Origin: Tychonema litorale BBK16
Lineage (GTDB): Bacteria; Cyanobacteriota; Cyanobacteriia; Cyanobacteriales; Microcoleaceae
Assembly: GCF_021648855.1 (NCBI RefSeq)
Contig: NZ_JAKJHX010000069.1
Coordinates: 14,909 to 27,626, forward strand
Direction of reading: 5' to 3'
Length of the DNA: 12,718 nt
Part shown: positions 7,466 to 12,718 of the stretch, piece by piece
Numbering within the stretch: the first letter of the stretch is position 1
Layout of the letters: each line of letters starts with the position of its first letter
Program-made: the position numbers and the translations under genes
The notes under the pieces: model-generated
The model's database searches: none
What the model was told of the DNA's origin: nothing
Seen by the model: only the letters and a program-made list of their open reading frames with translations

Positions 7466-8386
7466 CTACAAATCTTCCGCTCGCATACAGCAAATGTAGA
7501 AACAATAAGAATTATCGGGATTATCATTGATGAGTTCGCCGTCAATGAACTCATGGTAGAAATGGTCCATACTTGAGGCAGCGATCGATGTTGAAAGATC
7601 TATAAGTCCCTTAGTCTGAAGGATTTTAAAGTTGTGCTTCTCTATCAGCTTGCACAAATCTTTGTAATAATATTCTATCTTATGTTCGGCATGGATGTAA
7701 CTATCAGGACTATGCACCTTTGTAGCTCGCCTATTTGGGGTATCTAGTGCCAATATCCCCCCTGGTTTCAATAACTTGTAGGCTTCAGAAAGAACCTTTT
7801 CAGCCTCCTCTACAGTAACGTGTTCTATTGATTCTCCCGACCAAATTAGGTCAAAGTAATTTTTCTGAAAGCAAGTTAAGTCTGACATACTTCCATAGAC
7901 ATATTCGATCTCACAGCCTTGGTAGTTAATTTGTTGCGGCCATTCTGGACCGGGAAACATCATTTTTTCGGGATGAAAGTCTAAAATGTAGAGCTTTTCT
8001 GGTAGATAAGGATAGCCAAACTGTAACAAAGCACCTCTTTGATCTGATGCAGAATAACCTCCCATGTCTAAGATAACTTTAGCAGGTGGAAGCAGTTTTC
8101 TAACCATTTCCATTCTTGCACTGTGAAGTTTACTAAGTGGGTTTTCGCCTCCTACACCTAAAAGGCGTTCTTGAAATTCATTTGATTCAATCATTTTTCT
8201 GATGATATCAGATCGAGACAAACCTGCACTCAGTTCTCCTAACCAACCTTCTAATCCATCTGGATCAGCTTCTCGTTCAAAGATTACCCAATATGCCATC
8301 CACAGATAGCTTTTGTCGCTTTTAGCATGAGTAGCTAACGTTTTTTGGATACTTACTTCTAGACGCTGAACTTCTTCCGGTTTCAT
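7466..8386 (-). CDS. DUF4214 domain fused to a class I SAM-dependent methyltransferase
   Basis: A 306-residue protein. Residues 28-74 form a DUF4214 domain (AYWVIFEREADPDGLEGWL, then ESNEF), the same small helical module seen in the GT-sulfotransferase fusion. A Rossmann methyltransferase follows: motif I VILDMGGYSASD (104-115), ILDFHPEK (134-141), FDLIWSGESIEHV (178-190) and LLKPGGILALDTPN (205-218). The substrate is unknown; with glycosyltransferases next door, sugar or lipid-linked glycan methylation is plausible. It is convergent with the glycosyltransferase run and lies 93 bases downstream of the TPR gene on the same strand. That leaves open either co-transcription with the TPR gene or a promoter of its own. 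The start is supported by AAGGA 6 bases upstream of the ATG. No signal peptide or membrane segment is seen. Confidence 0.9.
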   Translation of the reverse strand: MKPEEVQRLEVSIQKTLATHAKSDKSYLWMAYWVIFEREADPDGLEGWLGELSAGLSRSDIIRKMIESNEFQERLLGVGGENPLSKLHSARMEMVRKLLPPAKVILDMGGYSASDQRGALLQFGYPYLPEKLYILDFHPEKMMFPGPEWPQQINYQGCEIEYVYGSMSDLTCFQKNYFDLIWSGESIEHVTVEEAEKVLSEAYKLLKPGGILALDTPNRRATKVHSPDSYIHAEHKIEYYYKDLCKLIEKHNFKILQTKGLIDLSTSIAASSMDHFYHEFIDGELINDNPDNSYCFYICCMRAEDL

Positions 8387-8392
8387 TTTCGT

Positions 8393-8397
8393 TCCTT
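8393..8397 (-). promoter_or_regulatory. Shine-Dalgarno AAGGA for the DUF4214-methyltransferase
   Basis: Read on the minus strand, AAGGA ends 6 bases before the ATG at 8386, within TTAAAGGAACGAAAATG. It decides this start; no in-frame start codon lies close upstream. Confidence 0.75.
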
Positions 8398-8479
8398 TAA
8401 TTTCAATTGACTTTTGTGTGGTAATAATATTGATGATCCGACATTAAATTGCGAAATGTAGACCTGATCGCAGTCTAAA

Positions 8480-11272
8480 TTAGAAAATCTTGGGTTCTAG
8501 CTCTAAGGCGTGACGGTAACAAGCACTTGCTTCATTAATTTGCCCTTTCTTAGTCAAAATTTCCCCTAAATTATAATGGAACCAAGAGAAATCTGGTTTC
8601 AGTTCGATCGCGCGGCGGTAAGCTGCGATCGCCCCGTCCAAATCTCCTTGATGTCGCAGCATATCCGCTAAATTGTTGTGGATATAAGGATCGTCAGGTT
8701 TTAACTCGATCGCGCGGCGGTAACAGTTCATCGCTTCCTCCCGCTTACCCTGTGTCGCCAAAGCATCCCCTAACAATTGGTAAGGTTTATACTCATTTGG
8801 TTGAACCTCTATAGCGCGGCTGTAACAAGCCATCGCCCCATTTAAGTCATTCTTTTGTCCTAACATCAGCCCTAACTGCAAGTGCGCCTCACCGCATTCG
8901 GGATTGACTTGCAACGCCATCTGATAAAAGACGATCGCACCATCAACCCAATTCTGCCGCACCAAAGCATTAGCCAACTCAACATAAAGCCCCGCATCAT
9001 TCGGCGCAATCTCCAAAGCCTTATGATAAAGTTGCACATCATCAGGACACTCCCCGATCGCCTTTCGATACAAACCCATCGCATCCTGCAAATCCCACTG
9101 CGATCGCATCCTCAAAGCATCAGCCAACTTCTGCGAAATCCACGGCAAATCAGGCTGAATTTCCACAGCACAGCGGTAAGCAACGATCGACTCATCCCAC
9201 CGTTCCAACTTCTCAAAAGCCGTCCCCATGTTGTAATAAGTCCACGGAAAATCGCGATTCAACTCCGCCGCGCGACGGTAAACAGCAACCGCATCCTCCC
9301 ATCGTTCCAGTTCCAACAGCACATCACCCAACTTGCTGTGCGACCAGAAGAAACTCGGATTCAGTTCATTAGCCCGCTGATACGCAGCCACAGCCTCATC
9401 CCACCGTTCCAAATTCACCAGGGCTTCCGCTAGATTGTTGTGCGCCCAAAAATGTTCGGGATTAAGTTCGATCGACCTTTGGTAAGCCACAATCGCCTCA
9501 TCCCACCGTTCCAGTTTAACCAGCGCATCCGCCAAATAGTTGTGAGACCAACTAAAATCAGGATTTAATTCAGTTGCTTTCCGGTAGGGTTCAACCGCCT
9601 CATCCCACCGTTCCAACTTCAACAATACATCCGCTAAATTGTTGTGAGACCAGCTAAAATCAGGATTTAGTTCGATCGCATTCCGGTAAGCTTCCACAGC
9701 CTCATCCCACCGTTCCAACTTAACCAGAGACTCCGCTAAATTGTTGTGCGACCAAGAAAGATCGGGATTAATTCTAATCGCATTCCGATAAGCATCTACC
9801 GCCGCTTCCCACTGTTCTTGACTCTTCAGCATCTCGCCCAATTCGTGATAAGCAGCACCTGCATTTGGGTTCAAAGCAACAGCGCGTCGGTAACAATCAA
9901 TTCCCTGATTTACCTTACCTTGCTCAATCAAAGTCTTAGCTAAACTTTCCAAATCCTCAGCATTCCCAGACTTAGGATCGATCGCAAAAGCTCGATACCG
10001 ACACTGACTCGCCTCCTCCGACTTCCCTAACTGCGTCAAAAGCTTGGCATAATTGCGGAAAGCACCAGCGAAATCAGGCTTAATCGCGATCGCCTTTTCG
10101 TAAGCAGAAATCGCTTCTTGCCACTGTTCCTGCTGCGCGCAAATGCTACCATAATTAGCATAAGCCTCCGCAAAATTCGGATTAAGTTCGATCGCTCTCA
10201 CATAGCAAGTTTTAGCATCATCAATTTTGCCCCCAGATTGCAAGGCATTACCCAACATTTTGTATAGAGGCGCATCGGGCTTAATTTGTAGCGCTTTTTT
10301 GCAAGCAGAAATTGCCTGTTCCATTTTCCCCTGAGCAAAATACCCTTCAGCCAGTATCTTATAAACCTCTGGATCTTCGGTACTAATTCCAGGATTAATA
10401 GGTGGCTGAACTTGTGGTTTAATTTGTTGTTGAATTTGCTGCGGAATTTGTTGCAGTATTTCTTTCGGTATTTTTCGCAATATTTGCTCAGGTATTTGTT
10501 GTTGAACCTGTGCTTGTGGAACTTGTGGCGCTATTTGTGGCTGAATCGGCTGTGGTGATTGAACCGCACCATTTGTAGCATTAGCACCAGCCAAAGTCTG
10601 CTGTCCCTCGCTACCATTTCTAGCATTAGCAGCATTCAGTTCGATCGCCTTGCGATAATATACAGTCGCATCCTCCAACTTGCCCTGTTTTTTCAGCGCC
10701 TCACCCATATTTTGGTAAGCCTGAGTCAAACTAGGGTCAAACTTAATAGCCCGATCGTAACAGGCGATCGCCTCCGGCAACCTTTCCTGTCGCGCAAAAG
10801 CATCACCCATACTCAAATGTTCAGACGGTTTAGCCCTTTCCGGTTCCAAAGAAAATGCCCGATACCAGCATTCTTGAGCTTCCGCCGGCTTACCAACTTC
10901 CCCAAATACCTTTGCCAAATTCCGGTAAACCCCCGCGAAATTCGGCTTAATCGCGATCGCTTTCTGATAAAACGCGATCGACTCCTGCCACTTTTGCTGC
11001 TGAGCACAAATGCTACCCAAATTCGCGTACACTTCCGCAAAATTCGGTTCAATTTCAATAGCTTTGGCGTACCAGTGTCGCGCCTCCTCCATCCTACCTT
11101 GAGCCTGTAGTGCGTTACCCAAGGTCTTGTAAGCCGGCGCAAAATTGGGATGAATCTTCAAAGCTTGCTCGCAGGAGGCGATAGCTTCTTCCAATTTCCC
11201 TTGGGACAAATAGATTTCTCCCTGTTGGTTGAAATGAACGGCCGTGGATTCTGTGTTGACTGTCGTTGACAT
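8480..11272 (-). CDS. Large tetratricopeptide repeat (TPR) protein, about 24 TPRs
   Basis: A 930-residue protein almost entirely of 34-residue TPRs, which form right-handed superhelices that bind peptides or proteins. TPRs 1-6 occupy residues 12-215. A Gln/Pro-rich linker follows (216-301). TPRs 7-12 are at 302-504, a very uniform Trp-rich set 13-18 at 505-708 (consensus SWSHNNLADALVKLERWDEA), then TPRs to the end, with a short half repeat at 745-759. No catalytic domain, signal peptide or membrane helix is seen, so a scaffold or adaptor role is likely; partners are unknown. In cyanobacteria similar arrays are often joined to glycosyltransferase, methyltransferase or sulfotransferase domains, but this one stops right after the last TPR. 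I chose ATG 11272: a TATAAT lies at 11329-11334, so a TTG at 11317 would leave almost no leader. Neither start has a Shine-Dalgarno. GC is higher than in the glycosyltransferases, and four of the six HIP1 octamers seen lie here. Confidence 0.93.
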   Translation of the reverse strand: MSTTVNTESTAVHFNQQGEIYLSQGKLEEAIASCEQALKIHPNFAPAYKTLGNALQAQGRMEEARHWYAKAIEIEPNFAEVYANLGSICAQQQKWQESIAFYQKAIAIKPNFAGVYRNLAKVFGEVGKPAEAQECWYRAFSLEPERAKPSEHLSMGDAFARQERLPEAIACYDRAIKFDPSLTQAYQNMGEALKKQGKLEDATVYYRKAIELNAANARNGSEGQQTLAGANATNGAVQSPQPIQPQIAPQVPQAQVQQQIPEQILRKIPKEILQQIPQQIQQQIKPQVQPPINPGISTEDPEVYKILAEGYFAQGKMEQAISACKKALQIKPDAPLYKMLGNALQSGGKIDDAKTCYVRAIELNPNFAEAYANYGSICAQQEQWQEAISAYEKAIAIKPDFAGAFRNYAKLLTQLGKSEEASQCRYRAFAIDPKSGNAEDLESLAKTLIEQGKVNQGIDCYRRAVALNPNAGAAYHELGEMLKSQEQWEAAVDAYRNAIRINPDLSWSHNNLAESLVKLERWDEAVEAYRNAIELNPDFSWSHNNLADVLLKLERWDEAVEPYRKATELNPDFSWSHNYLADALVKLERWDEAIVAYQRSIELNPEHFWAHNNLAEALVNLERWDEAVAAYQRANELNPSFFWSHSKLGDVLLELERWEDAVAVYRRAAELNRDFPWTYYNMGTAFEKLERWDESIVAYRCAVEIQPDLPWISQKLADALRMRSQWDLQDAMGLYRKAIGECPDDVQLYHKALEIAPNDAGLYVELANALVRQNWVDGAIVFYQMALQVNPECGEAHLQLGLMLGQKNDLNGAMACYSRAIEVQPNEYKPYQLLGDALATQGKREEAMNCYRRAIELKPDDPYIHNNLADMLRHQGDLDGAIAAYRRAIELKPDFSWFHYNLGEILTKKGQINEASACYRHALELEPKIF
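9149..9760 (-). repeat. Six-unit 102-base tandem array (TPRs 13-18)
   Basis: Unit boundaries on the minus strand are 9760, 9658, 9556, 9454, 9352 and 9250, each exactly 102 bases. Every unit carries LERW(D/E)(E/D) at the same place; on the plus strand this appears as CCCACCGTTCCA or a close variant every 102 bases. Units 13-15 are near identical (SWSHNNLA or SWSHNYLA), which indicates recent tandem duplication or gene conversion. Divergence grows toward unit 18. Confidence 0.88.
9761..10369 (-). repeat. Second copy of the six-TPR block (TPRs 7-12)
   Basis: Residues 302-504 align end to end with residues 12-215, repeat for repeat. LYKMLGNALQSGGKIDDAK matches AYKTLGNALQAQGRMEEAR, and FAEAYANYGSICAQQEQWQE matches FAEVYANLGSICAQQQKWQE. 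The fifth repeat is 36 residues long in both blocks, which shows a block duplication and not just TPR convergence. Confidence 0.85.
10400..10495 (-). repeat. Eight-residue Ile-Pro repeat in the TPR linker
   Basis: Residues 260-291 read as four octads: IPEQILRK, IPKEILQQ, IPQQIQQQ and IKPQVQPP. Isoleucine recurs every eight residues, with another at the next octad (INPGISTE). The linker around it (216-301) is rich in Gln and Pro, with no TPR signature, and is probably flexible. Confidence 0.8.
10628..11239 (-). repeat. First copy of the six-TPR block (TPRs 1-6)
   Basis: Residues 12-215, with FAGVYRNLAKVFGEVGKPAE and CWYRAFSLEP corresponding to FAGAFRNYAKLLTQLGKSEE and CRYRAFAIDP in the second block. 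The shared 32-residue first repeat and 36-residue fifth repeat mark both copies. Confidence 0.85.
10953..10960. repeat. HIP1 octamer (one of at least six)
   Basis: GCGATCGC, the highly iterated palindrome typical of cyanobacterial genomes. Other perfect copies start at 5293, 8625, 10086, 10764 and 12440. Only one is in the glycosyltransferase run, and none is in the GC-rich methyltransferase at 2653. Confidence 0.85.
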
Positions 11273-11328
11273 AGGGGGTGCTGGCAACCGGGGCAGGGAT
11301 TTAACTAAGGTCTTCAAAACGCAAAACG

Positions 11329-11334
11329 ATTATA
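11329..11334 (-). promoter_or_regulatory. Candidate -10 box (TATAAT) for the TPR gene
   Basis: A perfect TATAAT on the minus strand, 56 bases before ATG 11272. The hexamer 17 bases upstream (CTACTG) is a poor -35, so this would be an activator-dependent promoter or a chance match. Confidence 0.4.
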
Positions 11335-11422
11335 GCCCGTCTTGACACCAACAGTAGCAGTGTTGTTCCGCCAATGTGAATTTTTTTCTGGGGCGTGGGG
11401 ATTTTGGGTCGTTGGTGGGGCG

Positions 11423-11480
11423 GGGGCGGGTTTATCGAGATTGTCTATTTTCTACCTATATTGTCTGTAAAACCCGCCCC
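11423..11480. repeat. GC-rich inverted repeat in the upstream region of the TPR gene
   Basis: GGGGCGGGTTTA at 11423-11434 pairs with TAAACCCGCCCC-like sequence at 11468-11480 (TAAAACCCGCCCC), leaving a loop of about 33 bases. The stem is strong but has no T tract, so it is not a typical terminator. The remainder of 11335-11540 shows nothing else I can name. Confidence 0.55.
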
Positions 11481-11593
11481 AACCCAGCCAATAATCGTCA
11501 TTCATAAATTTGTCGCCATAAATATTGATAGTCGTGGGGCAAAAACCCGGTTTATTCAAGTTGATTGATATCAATTCCGGTTACACCAGAATG

Positions 11594-11623
11594 GTAGAGG
11601 AGACGGCAGTCCCGTGTCCCTAC
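11594..11623. repeat. Dispersed palindromic repeat, copy 1
   Basis: Core GGAGACGGCAGT then CCCGTGTCCCTAC; GTAG at the left end pairs with CTAC at the right, giving an imperfect hairpin. It is related to the copies at 11637-11656, 11852-11869, 12652-12678 and 12689-12717. Confidence 0.75.
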
Positions 11624-11639
11624 TCAAAATAACATTGTA

Positions 11640-11867
11640 GGGACACGGCACTGCCCATAGGTGTCAACTTAAGCCCGAAAGCCATGATAAATCTGGTTTT
11701 TACCATAGTCTAGATCCCCCTAAATCCCCCTTAAGAAGGGGGACTTTGAAAAGACTCCTGTCCCCCCCTTCTTAAGGGGGGTTAGGGGGGATCTAGATTT
11801 AATAGTCAAACAGTAGTCTCTGACTGGGTTTGCCGTTAAGTTGACACCAATGGGCACTGCCGTCTCC
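11640..11867. mobile_element. Imperfect foldback element, possibly MITE-like
   Basis: GGCACTGCCCATAGGTGTCA at 11647 onward (to 11672) is complementary to 11836-11861 at 24 of 26 positions, and the match extends a few bases outward with one gap. Its centre (about 11754) is the same as that of the inner hairpin at 11710-11796, so the whole segment folds back on itself. The sequence between the two stems is only weakly complementary. No open reading frame lies inside. A non-autonomous element is inferred; no clear target duplication is seen. Confidence 0.55.
11710..11796. repeat. Strong inner hairpin of C and G tracts
   Basis: Left arm 11710-11743 (CTAGATCCCCCTAAATCCCC and on) pairs with right arm 11761-11796 (ending GGGGGGATCTAG), with a loop of about 17 bases. 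Each arm also holds a CCCCCTTAAGAAGGGGG-type palindrome, so a cruciform or double hairpin is possible. I recall this as a common cyanobacterial intergenic repeat type. It lies downstream of the cupin gene and could help end its transcript, although it lacks a T tract. Confidence 0.8.
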
Positions 11868-11952
11868 TCATTTCGGCTAATAATTCTGATGCAACCAGAA
11901 ACGATTGACTAATTTTTAGCGTTTTGATCAGAAACCGGGTTTTTAGTATATG

Positions 11953-12495
11953 TTAGTTTTTAATTTTTAACTGCCTCTTCGTGTACTGAGGAACCCACCC
12001 TTGAGCCGTGGTGTAATACTGCACCGCTTTCAAGGATAGTGACGCAGTTAAATAGAACCAATGTTCCGTGTTTGGAGGAACTTTAATATATTCTTCTGAT
12101 TCCAACAATAATTGAACATGAGAGCTGTTAGGATATATAAAACCAAACACACATTCGCCAGCCAAAACATGAATGATTTCTGCATCGGCGTGGGTATGAG
12201 TACGATAGCTTTGAGTCATCAGCCCGTAAATTTGCGGTGAACCAGGATGCAGCACTTTCAAGTCGCACCACTGACATCCACCTGTGAGTTTGAACATTTC
12301 AAATTCGCTTTTAAATGCTGCGAGTATCTGCTGCTTTTCTGTTACATTGAGCAGGTCTTGGACTAGCAGTTCAAGAACAGCAGTAGTTTTGTTTATTGGA
12401 AGGCGATCGATCTGGACATTTAGAGCAGCCAGTTTGTTCGCGATCGCACCGAGTTCTCTGTATATTGTACCATTTTCTAGTTGCAGAACAGCCAT
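11953..12495 (-). CDS. Cupin of the acireductone dioxygenase (ARD) family
   Basis: A 180-residue single cupin, the usual ARD length. The metal site is complete: H100, H102 and E106 in HTHADAE and H145 in EHWF, matching the three-His one-Glu ligands of bacterial ARD at the right spacing. The ARD-type N-terminus (LENGTIYRELGAIANKLAAL) and ending GWVPQYT also fit. ARD (mtnD) oxidises acireductone to the methionine precursor 2-keto-4-methylthiobutyrate in methionine salvage, in the cytoplasm. One oddity: after the Glu ligand, canonical enzymes read EVRF with an active-site Arg, while here it is EIIH, so I108 stands in that place and the activity may differ. I therefore give no gene symbol. No other methionine salvage gene is visible, and it seems to be monocistronic, preceded and followed by repeat-rich gaps. 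ATG 12495 is set by a good Shine-Dalgarno. Confidence 0.8.
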   Translation of the reverse strand: MAVLQLENGTIYRELGAIANKLAALNVQIDRLPINKTTAVLELLVQDLLNVTEKQQILAAFKSEFEMFKLTGGCQWCDLKVLHPGSPQIYGLMTQSYRTHTHADAEIIHVLAGECVFGFIYPNSSHVQLLLESEEYIKVPPNTEHWFYLTASLSLKAVQYYTTAQGWVPQYTKRQLKIKN

Positions 12496-12500
12496 CGTAC

Positions 12501-12507
12501 ATCACCT
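12501..12507 (-). promoter_or_regulatory. Shine-Dalgarno AGGTGAT for the ARD-like cupin
   Basis: Read on the minus strand, AGGTGAT ends 5 bases before ATG 12495. It matches the 16S anti-Shine-Dalgarno over seven bases and fixes the start. Confidence 0.75.
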
Positions 12508-12651
12508 AATGTGTTGTTGAGGTTTGAGGAAAATGTAGCTTTTTGTTAACCTATACCGTTACAAACTGAACTTTTGGTTGTTTTCCATAATAGCCGATCG
12601 CTAAAATTTTGATATAGCAGTTTTTAATCGGGTGAGATACAGCAGACGGCT

Positions 12652-12717
12652 GTAGGGAGACGGCATTGCCGTGTCCTAATTAATGAGATAGAGGAGACGG
12701 CAGTGCCGTGTCCCTAC
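12652..12717. repeat. Two adjacent copies of the dispersed palindromic repeat
   Basis: GGGAGACGGCATTGCCGTGT lies within 12652-12678, and GAGGAGACGGCAGTGCCGTG within 12689-12717, 10 bases apart in the same orientation. The second ends TCCCTAC at the window edge. Both carry the palindromic core ACGGCANTGCCGT. They lie upstream of the cupin gene; the rest of 12508-12651 shows no gene. Confidence 0.8.
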
Positions 12718-12718
12718 C

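Larger units (their letters stand above)
11541..11944. repeat. Outer 13-base inverted repeat bounding a repeat-rich intergenic segment
   Basis: AAAAACCCGGTTT at 11541-11553 and its exact complement AAACCGGGTTTTT at 11932-11944 enclose all the other repeats between the TPR gene and the cupin gene. Each arm is itself a small palindrome (AAACC G GGTTT). Similar CCGGGTTT repeats are common between cyanobacterial genes, so the pair may be two independent copies of one dispersed repeat. Confidence 0.6.

Noticed and set aside
8882..9433. Plus-strand open frame of 183 codons inside the TPR gene
   Set aside because: It is a shadow of the 102-base TPR repeat in another frame, rich in Arg, Ile, Pro and Ser, with no family resemblance. 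The plus-strand frames at 9746-9943 and 10559-11110 are the same kind of artefact.
9149..9760. CRISPR-like spacing of a conserved CCCACCGTTCCA word
   Set aside because: The 102-base period is the TPR length and the intervals are related coding sequence, not unique spacers.
11273..11317. TTG start at 11317 for the TPR protein
   Set aside because: It lies only about a dozen bases from a candidate -10 box and has no Shine-Dalgarno; the TPR region starts just after ATG 11272.

Overview
The window looks like chromosome of a filamentous cyanobacterium of the Oscillatoria/Microcoleus type. This is inference from several cues: perfect HIP1 octamers (GCGATCGC) at 5293, 8625, 10086, 10764, 10953 and 12440; many shorter CGATCG cores; a large TPR protein; DUF4214 domains; and dispersed short palindromic repeats between genes.

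Left half, plus strand (1-7414). This is a glycan-modification locus read in one direction with short gaps of 8 to 122 bases. It opens with the 3' end of a coiled-coil protein cut by the window edge. Four tandem paralogous GT4-type glycosyltransferases follow (557-2644, 3582-4838, 4906-6159, 6203-7414). The first carries a DUF4214 domain and a PAPS-dependent sulfotransferase domain in place of the short coiled-coil tail of its sisters. A GC-rich SAM-dependent methyltransferase (2653-3525) sits between the first and second glycosyltransferases. Together they suggest assembly of a sulfated, methylated surface or extracellular glycan, or glycosylation of a surface protein. No polymerase, flippase, export or nucleotide-sugar gene is visible, so the product stays open.

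Middle, minus strand (7466-11272). A DUF4214-methyltransferase fusion lies convergent to the glycosyltransferases. Upstream of it on the same strand is a 930-residue protein made almost wholly of TPR motifs. That protein shows three kinds of internal duplication: a duplicated six-TPR block, a homogeneous Trp-rich 102-base array, and an eight-residue Ile-Pro repeat in the linker. It could be an interaction scaffold for the locus (inference from proximity only).

Right end (11273-12718). A 680-base gene-poor stretch holds nested inverted repeats, including a roughly 215-base foldback element, and several copies of a short palindromic dispersed repeat. After it comes a minus-strand cupin of the acireductone dioxygenase family, which keeps the metal ligands but lacks an arginine expected in the canonical enzyme. 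Two more copies of the dispersed repeat lie at the right edge. No tRNA, rRNA, CRISPR array or transposase was seen.
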